DNA of 64,000 nucleotides, taken from the NCBI GenBank assembly GCA_036560445.1, contig DATBRG010000025.1, positions 12,500 through 76,499 on the forward strand, given 5' to 3'. The notes below the pieces were generated by a model that worked only from the letters and a program-made list of their open reading frames with translations, was not told the origin of the DNA and did no database searches. The position numbers and the translations under genes are program-made. Shown in pieces: positions 26,225-34,975 of this stretch; positions within the stretch are counted from its first letter, which is position 1, and every line of letters starts with the position of its first letter. The DNA comes from DATBRG01 sp036560445 (lineage in GTDB: Bacteria > Pseudomonadota > Gammaproteobacteria > Burkholderiales > Methylophilaceae).

Positions 26225-27712
26225 TCAGCCTCCGCTGTTATCCAGCCCGGCTAGCACCATCTCCGCTGCGCGCAGAACCGCACGCGCCTTGTTTTGAGTT
26301 TCCATCCATTCGCTATCGGGGACAGAGTCGGCAACGATGCCAGCACCCGCCTGCGAATACAGCATACCATCCTTGATAACGCCCGTGCGGATGGCGATAG
26401 CTAAATCCATATCGCCATTGAATCCCAGGTAGCCCACTGCCCCGGCGTAGATACCTCGTTTGCTCGGCTCCAGCTCATCAATGATTTCCATCGCGCGCAC
26501 CTTGGCAGCACCGCTAACTGTACCTGCCGGGAATGTGGCTTTCAGCACATCAATCGCATCCATACCGGGCTTGAGTTTGCCCTCAACATTGGACACGATA
26601 TGCATGACGTGTGAATAACGCTCAATCATCATGTTATCGGTAACCTTCACCGTACCGGTTTGTGCTACACGGCCAACGTCATTACGCCCCAAATCCATCA
26701 ATTGCACATGCTCGGCACGTTCCTTGGGGTCGGCCAACAACTCCTCTGCCAGCGCAATATCCTGCTCACGGGTCTTGCCTCGTGGACGAGTCCCGGCAAT
26801 TGGGCGAGCCGTGACAGTATCGTTTTCCAGACGCACAAGTATCTCTGGTGAGGCGCCCACCACATGGTGATCGCCCATATCGTAGTAAAACATATAGGGC
26901 GAAGGATTAAGGCTACGCAAAGCTCGGTAAAGTGAAAGTGGTGGCGCAGCAAATGGTTGCGACATGCGCTGGCTTAATACCACCTGCATGATGTCACCAT
27001 CAAATATATAGCGCTTGGCCTTTTCCACAGCCGCCTTGAATCCTGCCTCGCCAAATTCTGAAGTCGCGGTACTAGGTGACATGGGCGGAGCATCAGGAAT
27101 GGCAACCGATTTACGCAGCAGTTGGACCAATTCGTGAAGCCTGCCGCGTGCATTTGTATAAGCATTCGGCTGCGCGGGATCTGCATAGACGATAAAGTAG
27201 AGCTTGCCTGAAAGATTATCGACTACTGCCAGTTGTTCCGACACCATGAGCAGAACATCGGGCACGCCTAAGGCATCAGGCTTGGTAGTGTGTGCTAACT
27301 TGCGTTCGATATAGCGTACCGTCTCATATCCAAAATACCCGGCAAGGCCACCGGTAAAGCGCGGCAGGCCTTTGTACGGCGGCGTCTTGAAACGTGCCTG
27401 ATATTCCTGCACAAAGTCTAGCGGGTTAACATCGTCAACTGACTCGATAACGGTGTTTCCCTCTAACACTTGCAATTTGCGGCCAAAGGCAACGATGCGA
27501 GTTTTGGCTGGCAGACCGATTATCGAATAGCGACCAAAACGCTCGCCGCCTTGTACCGATTCCAGAAGATAAGAAAAGGGCTGGTTGGCTAGCTTGAGAT
27601 AAAGCGATAAAGGTGTATCAAGGTCGGCAAATGTTTCTGCAACTAGAGGAATACGGTTATAGCCCTCATGCGCGAGAGCGTCGAATTCCTGTTGGTTGAT
27701 GGTTTGTAGCAT
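26225..27712 (-). CDS. trpE: Anthranilate synthase component I TrpE
   Basis: Converts chorismate to anthranilate; feedback target of tryptophan. Its N-terminal regulatory region holds LLESVQGGERFGRYSIIG, with the LLES tryptophan-binding motif. The chorismate-binding C-terminal domain has FYYDMGDHHVVGASPEILV, PIAGTRPRGKT and FPAGTVSGAAKVRAMEII. 495 residues. First gene of the trpE-(GGDEF/EAL)-trpG-trpD-trpC-hemB group, 116 bp after rpe. Confidence 0.97.
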   Translation of the reverse strand: MLQTINQQEFDALAHEGYNRIPLVAETFADLDTPLSLYLKLANQPFSYLLESVQGGERFGRYSIIGLPAKTRIVAFGRKLQVLEGNTVIESVDDVNPLDFVQEYQARFKTPPYKGLPRFTGGLAGYFGYETVRYIERKLAHTTKPDALGVPDVLLMVSEQLAVVDNLSGKLYFIVYADPAQPNAYTNARGRLHELVQLLRKSVAIPDAPPMSPSTATSEFGEAGFKAAVEKAKRYIFDGDIMQVVLSQRMSQPFAAPPLSLYRALRSLNPSPYMFYYDMGDHHVVGASPEILVRLENDTVTARPIAGTRPRGKTREQDIALAEELLADPKERAEHVQLMDLGRNDVGRVAQTGTVKVTDNMMIERYSHVMHIVSNVEGKLKPGMDAIDVLKATFPAGTVSGAAKVRAMEIIDELEPSKRGIYAGAVGYLGFNGDMDLAIAIRTGVIKDGMLYSQAGAGIVADSVPDSEWMETQNKARAVLRAAEMVLAGLDNSGG

Positions 27713-27741
27713 GAAAATCCCCTAAGTCTAAAAGTTGGTAA

Positions 27742-27761
27742 TGCCCGGCTATATCCGGGCA
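27742..27761 (-). promoter_or_regulatory. Hairpin in the rpe-trpE leader
   Basis: TGCCCGG with a 6 nt loop and CCGGGCA, a 7 bp perfect stem, in the 116 bp between rpe and trpE. An outer pairing (GTTGG 27734-27738 with CCAAC 27787-27791) and an alternative pairing GGCGA/TCGCC can be drawn on the minus strand. There is no long T-run and no Trp-rich leader peptide, so it is either a weak rpe terminator or a regulatory leader structure. Confidence 0.4.
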
Positions 27762-27828
27762 GGCGACTACATCAGAGCCACCATCGCCAACTATTTCGAC
27801 TAATCAGGGGATTCATTTTGATGACAGA

Positions 27829-28527
27829 TTACACTGTAGCCAAAGAAGCTCGCAGCTCTTTGACTATGGTGTTGTAGCGGTTAGGATCGTTATCATTACC
27901 CTTGCTGAAAATGGCAGAACCGGCAACAAAAGTATCGGCACCAGCACGTGCGATATCAGCAATGTTTGCAGCATTGACACCCCCATCCACTTCCAGCCAT
28001 ATCTCGCGACCGGTCTTTTCAGTGTATGCATCAATACGGGCACGGGCTTGTTTCAGCTTATCAAGCGTGCTTGGGATGAACTTCTGTCCACCAAAGCCGG
28101 GATTCACCGACATCAGCAAAATCATGTCCACTTTATCCATCACGTAGTCCAGGTAAGACAACGGTGTTGCCGGGTTGAATACCAAACCAGATTTACAGCC
28201 CAGTTCACGCACCAGCGACAGGCTGCGATCAATGTGGTCGGAAGCTTCAGGGTGGAAAGTAATGATGTTAGCACCAGCCTTGGCAAAGTCAGGGATGATA
28301 CGGTCTACAGGCTTTACCATCAGGTGTACGTCAATAATCGCGTCAGTCACCGGGCGGATAGCTTCACATACCAACGGGCCAATAGTGAGGTTAGGAACGT
28401 AATGGTTATCCATCACATCAAAATGAACGATATCGGTACCGGAAGTAATAACGTCGGTAATTTCCTGGCCTAACTTGGCAAAGTTGGCGGAAAGAATACT
28501 TGGAGCGATTCTGAATTGTTTAGCCAT
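27829..28527 (-). CDS. rpe: Ribulose-phosphate 3-epimerase Rpe
   Basis: Interconverts ribulose 5-phosphate and xylulose 5-phosphate in the pentose phosphate (and ribulose monophosphate) cycles. TIM barrel with IAPSILSANF, HFDVMDNHYVPNLT (metal His and Asp), LLMSVNPGFGGQKF and LEVDGGVN. 232 residues. It is upstream of trpE, a neighbourhood common in proteobacteria although the usual gph between them is absent. Divergent from hemA across 120 bp. Confidence 0.97.
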   Translation of the reverse strand: MAKQFRIAPSILSANFAKLGQEITDVITSGTDIVHFDVMDNHYVPNLTIGPLVCEAIRPVTDAIIDVHLMVKPVDRIIPDFAKAGANIITFHPEASDHIDRSLSLVRELGCKSGLVFNPATPLSYLDYVMDKVDMILLMSVNPGFGGQKFIPSTLDKLKQARARIDAYTEKTGREIWLEVDGGVNAANIADIARAGADTFVAGSAIFSKGNDNDPNRYNTIVKELRASLATV

Positions 28528-28647
28528 GATATTTAGTTTTTAGATAGTTCAGTAAAAATCATATTTTAACCGCAAATGCCAACCAAAAACACATAGTAAT
28601 GCGTTGTTTATGTTGCTTATGCCGCCTCTATGCTGGAAAATTGCAAT

Positions 28648-29892
28648 ATGTATCTATTCACCGTCGGTGTAAATCACACCACTGCCCCTGTTTCCATCCG
28701 CGAACACGTTGCCTTCCAGAATGAACAACTGGGCGAAGCGCTTCGCGATTTGAGCACGCACGGCGTACATGAAGCGGCGATCCTTTCCACCTGCAACCGC
28801 ACCGAACTTTACTGCAATACCGACGACCCGCAAAAAGCGCTGGCATGGCTGGCGCAATATCACCGTATTAAGCCACAAAATATCCAGCCCTATATGTATA
28901 CGCTGCCACAGCAGGACGCCGTGAAGCACGCTTTCCGCGTCGCCTCCGGCCTAGACTCCATGGTGCTGGGCGAGCCGCAAATACTGGGGCAATTCAAGCA
29001 AGCGGTAAAAATCGCCGAAAATGCCGGTACACTCGGCACCTTACTGCACCAGCTGTTCCAGCGCACTTTTGCTGTAGCGAAGGAAGTGCGCACTAGTACT
29101 GAGATTGGCGCTAGCTCACTCTCCATGGCCGCAGCCTCAGTCAAGCTGGCACAACGCATCTTTGGTAACCTGCACGGCCAGAAGGTGCTTTTTATCGGTG
29201 CCGGCGAAATGATAGAGCTTTGTGCCGAGCATTTCGCCGCACAAAAACCCGCCTCCATTACTGTTGCCAACCGTACGCTCGAGCGTGGCAGCGAGCTCGC
29301 ACAAACTTTTGGTGGCAATGCCATCCTGCTGGCAGATTTGCCAGAGCGCCTGGCGGATTTCGATATTGTTGTTACCAGCACTGCCAGCCAGTTGCCTATT
29401 GTCGGCTTGGGCATGGTGGAGCGTGCCATCAAGGCCCGCAAGCACCGGCCCATATTCATGGTTGACTTGGCTGTGCCACGCGATATCGAAGCAGAAGCTG
29501 GCGAACTGGATGATGTGTTCCTCTACACTGTGGATGACTTGGCACAGGTAGTACAGGAAGGCCTGGGAAACCGTCAGGAAGCGGCAGCGGAAGCAGAAGC
29601 CATCATCACTGCCCGTGTAGATAACTTTATGCACTGGCTGAAAACCCGTGATACGGTACCTACCATCCGCGCCTTGCGCGACCAGGCGGAGAGATTGCGC
29701 CGTAGCGAACTGGAAAAAGCCCATAAGCTACTGGCGAAAGGCGAAGACCCGGCAGCGGTGCTTGATGCTTTGAGTAACGCGCTCACCAACAAACTATTGC
29801 ATGGCCCCAGCCATGCTCTCAACAACCAGCAAAGCCATGACCACGAACAACTCGAAGCGCTTTTGCGACAACTTTACCAGCTAGATAATTAA
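28648..29892 (+). CDS. hemA: Glutamyl-tRNA reductase HemA
   Basis: Reduces Glu-tRNA to glutamate-1-semialdehyde, the first committed step of C5-pathway haem synthesis. Signature motifs are MYLFTVGVNHTTAPV, the catalytic-Cys STCNRTELY, and the NADPH loop IGAGEM. The start at 28648 was chosen because it matches the family N-terminus and has GGAAA upstream; an ATG 18 nt earlier lacks one. About 414 residues. Its stop overlaps prfA by one base. Confidence 0.96.
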   Translation: MYLFTVGVNHTTAPVSIREHVAFQNEQLGEALRDLSTHGVHEAAILSTCNRTELYCNTDDPQKALAWLAQYHRIKPQNIQPYMYTLPQQDAVKHAFRVASGLDSMVLGEPQILGQFKQAVKIAENAGTLGTLLHQLFQRTFAVAKEVRTSTEIGASSLSMAAASVKLAQRIFGNLHGQKVLFIGAGEMIELCAEHFAAQKPASITVANRTLERGSELAQTFGGNAILLADLPERLADFDIVVTSTASQLPIVGLGMVERAIKARKHRPIFMVDLAVPRDIEAEAGELDDVFLYTVDDLAQVVQEGLGNRQEAAAEAEAIITARVDNFMHWLKTRDTVPTIRALRDQAERLRRSELEKAHKLLAKGEDPAAVLDALSNALTNKLLHGPSHALNNQQSHDHEQLEALLRQLYQLDN

Positions 29893-30974
29893 TGAAATCT
29901 TCAATGATAAAAAAGCTCGCCACTTTGAGCGAGCGCCTGGATGAATTGAACCGTCTGTTGAGTAGCCAAGAGGCTACCAATGACATGGACAATTACCGAA
30001 AAATCTCTCGCGAGCACTCCGAGATCACACCAATTGTTGAGCAATACCGGGCCTTCGAGCAATGTGAATCTGACATCAAGGAAGCACAGGCTATGCTCTC
30101 AGACCCTGAAATGAAAGACTTTGCCCAGGAAGAGATCGAATCCGCGAAGGCCCGCATGGAAGCCATCGAGCTGGAACTGCAAAAACTGTTGTTGCCGAAA
30201 GACCCTAACGATGACCGCAACATCTTCCTTGAAATCCGCGCTGGTACTGGTGGCGATGAGTCTGCATTATTTGCCGGCGACCTGTTCCGCATGTATAGCC
30301 GCTATGCAGAACGGCAGCGCTGGAAGGTAGAGATTGTCTCGGCCAGCAATTCCGAAGTCGGCGGTTACAAGGAAATCATCGCCAAGATAGAAGGCCAGGG
30401 CGCCTATTCCAGGCTCAAATTCGAATCAGGCGGCCATCGCGTACAGCGCGTTCCCGATACCGAAACGCAGGGACGCATCCACACCTCGGCCTGTACTGTG
30501 GCGGTATTGCCCGAGGCCGACGAAGTCTCTGATGTCACCATCAACCCTGCCGAAATTCGCATTGATACTTACCGCGCTTCTGGTGCAGGCGGTCAGCACA
30601 TCAACAAAACCGATTCGGCCGTGCGCATCACCCACCTGCCTACGGGCATTGTCGTGGAATGCCAGGATGACCGCTCGCAACACAAGAACAAGGCGCAAGC
30701 CATGAGTGTGCTGGCAGCCAGAATCAAGGATGCGCAAGTACGCGAACAGCAATCCAAAATTGCTTCCGAGCGCAAATCTCTGATTGGCAGCGGTGACCGT
30801 AGCGAGCGCATCCGCACCTACAATTACCCGCAAGGCCGCATTACTGACCATCGCATCAACCTCACACTGTATAAAATCGATGCCATTACTGAAGGCGATA
30901 TGGATGAGTTGATCAATGCATTATCCGCCGAATACCAAGCGGACTTGCTGGCGAGCCTTGGTGAAGACAATTAA
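29892..30974 (+). CDS. prfA: Peptide chain release factor 1 (PrfA)
   Basis: Recognises UAA and UAG and triggers peptide release. The peptidyl-transferase motif is GAGGQHINKTDSAVRI (GGQ), and RVPDTETQGRIHTS precedes it. 360 residues, normal. The ATG overlaps the hemA stop (TAATG); an in-frame ATG at 29904 is possible. prmC, which methylates the GGQ glutamine, follows 2 bp downstream: enzyme and substrate are co-expressed. Confidence 0.97.
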   Translation: MKSSMIKKLATLSERLDELNRLLSSQEATNDMDNYRKISREHSEITPIVEQYRAFEQCESDIKEAQAMLSDPEMKDFAQEEIESAKARMEAIELELQKLLLPKDPNDDRNIFLEIRAGTGGDESALFAGDLFRMYSRYAERQRWKVEIVSASNSEVGGYKEIIAKIEGQGAYSRLKFESGGHRVQRVPDTETQGRIHTSACTVAVLPEADEVSDVTINPAEIRIDTYRASGAGGQHINKTDSAVRITHLPTGIVVECQDDRSQHKNKAQAMSVLAARIKDAQVREQQSKIASERKSLIGSGDRSERIRTYNYPQGRITDHRINLTLYKIDAITEGDMDELINALSAEYQADLLASLGEDN

Positions 30975-30976
30975 CA

Positions 30977-31843
30977 ATGAGGCTGCAGGCGCTAATTGCA
31001 GGAGCGCAAAAAACTCTCAGTAGCGTTTCAGATTCGAGCCCTAACGAAGCCAAACTTGAAGCACAACTGCTTTTACAGCATCTGCTAAAAGTAAATCGTG
31101 CATGGCTGATTACCCATGAGAATGATGCCCTGGAACCCAATATCCTTGCGGAGTTTGAGGCAGCGCTGAAACGCCGCATGGCTGGCGAACCCATTGCTTA
31201 TATCCTCGGTAAGCGCGAATTTTACGGGCTGGAGTTGAATGTCACGCCAGACACCTTGATACCGAGGCCCGATACCGAAACCCTGGTCGAAGCCGCACTG
31301 GCAAAAATCCCTGCGAATCAAACTTGCAGCATTCTCGATTTAGGTACTGGCACTGGGGCAATTGCCATTGCGCTTGCCGCACAACGGCCGCGGGCAGAAG
31401 TCACGGCAGTTGACCAATCTAGTGAAGCATTGGCAGTAGCTAAGAACAATGCACAACGCTTAGGAATCGCGAATGTACGGTTCCTGCAGAGCGACTGGTT
31501 CTTGTCATTGGGTGATATGACTTTTGATATTATCGTCAGCAACCCACCGTATATAGCCGAAGATGACCCACATTTGCGCCAAGGTGACCTACGGTTCGAA
31601 CCAATTTCGGCACTAGCTGCCGGACCGGATGGCCTTAGATGTATTCGTCACATTATCAACAGTGCGAGCGCGCATTTGCATCCGGGAGGCACTTTGATGT
31701 TTGAGCATGGTTATGATCAGGCAGAAAAGGTGGCCTCATTGATGATCCAGGCTGGTTTTGCTGAGGTAATCTCGCTGCCAGATTTAGCGGGCATTCTGCG
31801 CGTGACCTCTGCAACTTGGCGCAACAAAGCAATGTCAGAATAA
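30977..31843 (+). CDS. prmC: Release factor glutamine methyltransferase PrmC
   Basis: SAM-dependent N5-methylation of the Gln in the GGQ motif of RF1 and RF2. It has an N-terminal helical release-factor-binding domain, then the SAM motif ILDLGTGTGAIAIALA and the catalytic NPPY in IVSNPPYIAEDD. 288 residues. Third gene of hemA-prfA-prmC, followed by a terminator. Confidence 0.96.
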   Translation: MRLQALIAGAQKTLSSVSDSSPNEAKLEAQLLLQHLLKVNRAWLITHENDALEPNILAEFEAALKRRMAGEPIAYILGKREFYGLELNVTPDTLIPRPDTETLVEAALAKIPANQTCSILDLGTGTGAIAIALAAQRPRAEVTAVDQSSEALAVAKNNAQRLGIANVRFLQSDWFLSLGDMTFDIIVSNPPYIAEDDPHLRQGDLRFEPISALAAGPDGLRCIRHIINSASAHLHPGGTLMFEHGYDQAEKVASLMIQAGFAEVISLPDLAGILRVTSATWRNKAMSE

Positions 31844-31846
31844 AAA

Positions 31847-31882
31847 AGAGCAGCGCTATGCTTACAGCGTATGCTCTATTTT
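31847..31882 (+). terminator. Terminator-like hairpin after prmC
   Basis: AGAGCA pairs with TGCTCT, extended inside by GCGCT/AGCGT with a one-base bulge, preceded by an A-run and followed by ATTTTG. The T-run is short, so termination may be partial. Confidence 0.65.
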
Positions 31883-31910
31883 GCTTATAAAACAAATCAA
31901 GGTTGATCTT

Positions 31911-33281
31911 ATGGCTCCTCTAAAAGCTTATTTACATAGAACATGGGAAAAACTGACCGAGCTTTATGGCCGCAGCATCATCCTATCCATAGCAGCAATC
32001 CTTATCGTCAGCCTTAGCGTGTGCCTGGGCGTATTCGCATTTTTCAATTCTGCCGCCCCTACCCATCTCACTATCGCAAGCGGCCCCCCGGGTAGCGTCT
32101 TTGAGAAAACGGCAAAGAAATATCAAGCCATACTGGCCAAGGAAGGAGTCACTCTGACCATCGTGCCTTCGGATGGCTCGACCGATAACCTGAAAATGTT
32201 GACCGATCGCCATGTGGAGGTCGATGTCGGCTTTGTGCAAGGCGGAGTATCTGAAGGCTTCAAGATCGATAAGCTGATGTCGCTAGGCAGCATTGCCTAC
32301 CAGCCACTCATGGTGTTTTACCGCGGTGAAGGCAAACAGTTGATCTCGGATTTCGCCGGCCAGCGGCTTGATATCGGCGAGGAAGGCAGCGGCACACATA
32401 CTTTGGCATTGGCAATCCTGAAAGCCAATGGCATTACTCCCGGGGATGGTACGACATTCGTCCATACGGAGACCAAAGATGCCATCAAGAATCTGCAGGA
32501 AGGCCACGTCGATGCGCTTTTCCTGATGGGGGACAGTGCTTCGACGGACCTCATGAAAGCTCTGGTACAGGCGCCCGGTGTCAATATATTCAATTTCAAG
32601 CAAGCAGATGGCTACACGCGCCGTATCCGCTACTTGAATAAACTGGTATTGCCCGAGGGCTCGCTCGACCTGGGCAAGAATATCCCAATTGATGATCTCT
32701 ACCTGATAGCGCCGGCGGTGGATCTAGTCGCGAGGCAGAATCTGCACCCTGCGTTATCAGACTTGCTGCTGGAGGCTGCACGTGAAGTGCATGGATCGGC
32801 CGGGATGTTCAGGAAAAACGGCGAATTCCCCGCCCCGCTTGAACACGAGTTCCGCATCAGCCCAGACGCTACTCGTTATTACGTTTCCGGCAAAAGCTTT
32901 CTCTACCGCAACTTCCCATTCTGGCTAGCAAGCCTGATAAACCGCCTTTTGGCAGTGCTGGTACCTATCGCACTGCTGCTGATCCCCGCACTGAAAATCG
33001 CACCCAGCATCTATCGCTGGCGCATGCAATCGCGCATCTATCCATGGTACAAAGCATTGCTGGAGCTGGAACACGATGCTTTCGACGCACCGGTCAATGA
33101 TGCCAAACGCGAACAGCTACTGAAACAACTGGCCCATATCGAGAACACTGTGAACAGGATGAGGATGCCGGCATCTTTCGGGGATATTTTTTACGGATTG
33201 CGCGGCCATATCAATTTCGTGCGTAACAGACTAATGGCTGAAGTTGACCAGGAACCGGGTACTGATCACCCAGCTAAGTAG
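31911..33281 (+). CDS. TAXI-family TRAP-type solute-binding protein with C-terminal membrane helix
   Basis: A 456-residue protein with an N-terminal membrane helix (about 22-45, IILSIAAILIVSLSVCLGVF). The TAXI ligand-binding domain (about 50-330) opens LTIASGPPGSVFEKTAKKY and continues with DIGEEGSGTHTLALAIL. A second hydrophobic helix (about 350-370) and a cytoplasmic basic tail follow. Classical TAXI receptors are free periplasmic proteins paired with a DctQM-type permease; none lies nearby. It may therefore be a membrane-anchored sensor-like or orphan receptor. The ATG at 31911 is preferred to an upstream TTG. The 3' end overlaps the convergent yrdA gene by 16 bp. Confidence 0.82.
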   Translation: MAPLKAYLHRTWEKLTELYGRSIILSIAAILIVSLSVCLGVFAFFNSAAPTHLTIASGPPGSVFEKTAKKYQAILAKEGVTLTIVPSDGSTDNLKMLTDRHVEVDVGFVQGGVSEGFKIDKLMSLGSIAYQPLMVFYRGEGKQLISDFAGQRLDIGEEGSGTHTLALAILKANGITPGDGTTFVHTETKDAIKNLQEGHVDALFLMGDSASTDLMKALVQAPGVNIFNFKQADGYTRRIRYLNKLVLPEGSLDLGKNIPIDDLYLIAPAVDLVARQNLHPALSDLLLEAAREVHGSAGMFRKNGEFPAPLEHEFRISPDATRYYVSGKSFLYRNFPFWLASLINRLLAVLVPIALLLIPALKIAPSIYRWRMQSRIYPWYKALLELEHDAFDAPVNDAKREQLLKQLAHIENTVNRMRMPASFGDIFYGLRGHINFVRNRLMAEVDQEPGTDHPAK

Positions 33282-33814
33282 TGGTTTTTTACTTCAATGT
33301 AATGTTGGGCCGAATACATTAGGCCATCCACTTCAGCTGAGGTAAGCGGCCGGATTTTCTTGGCTGGACGTCCCATGTAAAGATAACCGCTTTCCAGCAC
33401 CATGCCTTGCGGAACAAGGCTACCCGCTGCAAGTAGTACGCGCTTTTGCACCAGCACTTTATCCATGACAATACTCCCCATCCCAATCAGGCATTCATCT
33501 TCTATGGTGCAGCCATGCAAAATAACGCTGTGCCCTACAGTGACATTGCTGCCGATGATGAGCGCTGAACCAGCCGGGTCTTCCGGAGATTTATGATTAA
33601 CATGCAGTACGCTCAAATCCTGGATATTGCTACCTGCACCGATACGGATATGGTTGATATCTCCACGAATGACTACGCCGGGCCAAACCGATACATCATC
33701 GCCCAGTGCAACATCTCCTATCACCGTGGCTGTGCGATGGATGTAAACGTCACTACCGATTTGCGGAAGCACACCTCGGTAGGCCTCTATTAGTGGAGAA
33801 TGAGCGTCTGCCAT
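33266..33814 (-). CDS. Gamma carbonic anhydrase family protein (YrdA-like)
   Basis: A left-handed beta-helix hexapeptide-repeat protein of 182 residues. It contains the repeats TVIGDVALGDDVSVWPGVVIRG and the metal-ligand histidines in SVLHVNHKSPED and VGHSVILHGCTI. Proteins of this group (YrdA, PaaY) include zinc enzymes with carbonic anhydrase or thioesterase-like activity; activity is not guaranteed. Its start codon is only 21 bp from that of the divergent metX, so the two share a very tight promoter region. Confidence 0.88.
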   Translation of the reverse strand: MADAHSPLIEAYRGVLPQIGSDVYIHRTATVIGDVALGDDVSVWPGVVIRGDINHIRIGAGSNIQDLSVLHVNHKSPEDPAGSALIIGSNVTVGHSVILHGCTIEDECLIGMGSIVMDKVLVQKRVLLAAGSLVPQGMVLESGYLYMGRPAKKIRPLTSAEVDGLMYSAQHYIEVKNHYLAG

Positions 33815-33823
33815 AAGCCATAG

Positions 33824-33829
33824 TATAAT
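33824..33829 (+). promoter_or_regulatory. -10 box (TATAAT) next to the metX start
   Basis: A perfect TATAAT ends 6 bp before the metX ATG. The expected transcription start would fall on or next to the A of the ATG at 33836, and there is no Shine-Dalgarno, so metX may be translated from a leaderless mRNA. The -35 hexamer is poor. Confidence 0.45.
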
Positions 33830-33835
33830 CGCACC

Positions 33836-34975
33836 ATGTCAGATTCTACATCCGTCGGCATCGTTGCCGCCCAAACCGCACACTTCAGTGAACCGCTGCA
33901 ACTCAAAAGCGGCGAAGTGCTGCCACAATTCGACCTAGTATATGAAACCTACGGCACACTGAATGCCGACAAATCGAACGCAGTCATGATTTGCCATGCG
34001 TTATCTGGCAATCATCATGTGGCCGGCAAATACAATGAGGATGATAAGTATCCAGGCTGGTGGGATAACCTGATTGGCCCTGGCCGACCGCTCGATACCA
34101 ACAAATTCTTTGTAATCGGCCTCAATAATCTTGGCGGCTGTCACGGCAGTAGCGGCCCATCAAGCATCAATCCGGCAACCAGCAAACCTTGGGGCGCTGA
34201 TTTTCCCTTGGTCACGGTAGAAGACTGGGTGGCTTCACAAGCGCGCCTTGCCGATCATCTAGGCATCAAACAACTAGCAGCAGTTATCGGCGGGAGCTTA
34301 GGCGGCATGCAGGCTCTGCAATGGACATTGGCCTACCCTGAGCGTGTACGCCATTCTCTGGTGATTGCCTCTGCGCCTAACCTTACTGCGCAGAACATGG
34401 CATTCAATGAAGTTGCACGCCAGGCCATCATCACTGATCCGGAGTTTTATGGTGGTGACTATTATTCGCATGGGGTAGTACCTCGACGCGGCCTGCGTAT
34501 TGCCCGCATGTTAGGCCATATTACCTACCTGAGCGACGATGCCATGGGAGAAAAATTCGGCAGGAAATTGCGCGATGGAAAAATCAAATACAGCTTTGAT
34601 GTCGAGTTTGAAATGGAGTCTTACCTGCGCTACCAGGGCGATAAATTCGCTGGGGAATTTGATGCCAACACCTATTTGCGCATGACACGGGCGCTGGACT
34701 ATTTCGACCCAGCCGTTGAATATAACGGTGATTTGACTGCGGCACTGGCTAAAGCCAAGGCCAAATTCCTGGTGGTTTCTTTCACCAGCGACTGGCGTTT
34801 TTCGCCTGCGCGCTCACGCGAGATCGTCAAAGCATTGCTGGATAACGAACTGGCTGTAAGCTATGCCGAAGTCACCGCCGAGCATGGGCATGATGCGTTC
34901 CTGATGCCAGACCCGCATTACCACAACATACTGCGCACCTACCTGCAGAATATTGAAATCGGAGGTGCCGCATGA
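33836..34975 (+). CDS. metX: Homoserine O-acyltransferase MetX
   Basis: Activates homoserine (with acetyl- or succinyl-CoA) for methionine synthesis. An alpha/beta hydrolase fold of 379 residues: nucleophile Ser in GGSLGGMQALQW, Asp in SFTSDWRFSP, His in EHGHDAFLMPD. Whether acetyl- or succinyl-CoA is used cannot be safely told; many proteobacterial MetX with adjacent MetW use succinyl-CoA. The stop overlaps metW by 4 bp. Confidence 0.95.
   Translation: MSDSTSVGIVAAQTAHFSEPLQLKSGEVLPQFDLVYETYGTLNADKSNAVMICHALSGNHHVAGKYNEDDKYPGWWDNLIGPGRPLDTNKFFVIGLNNLGGCHGSSGPSSINPATSKPWGADFPLVTVEDWVASQARLADHLGIKQLAAVIGGSLGGMQALQWTLAYPERVRHSLVIASAPNLTAQNMAFNEVARQAIITDPEFYGGDYYSHGVVPRRGLRIARMLGHITYLSDDAMGEKFGRKLRDGKIKYSFDVEFEMESYLRYQGDKFAGEFDANTYLRMTRALDYFDPAVEYNGDLTAALAKAKAKFLVVSFTSDWRFSPARSREIVKALLDNELAVSYAEVTAEHGHDAFLMPDPHYHNILRTYLQNIEIGGAA

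Noticed and set aside
27713..27828. Tiny frame MVALM considered as a trp leader peptide
   Set aside because: It has no tryptophan codons and no adjacent terminator with a T-run, so classical ribosome-mediated attenuation is not supported.
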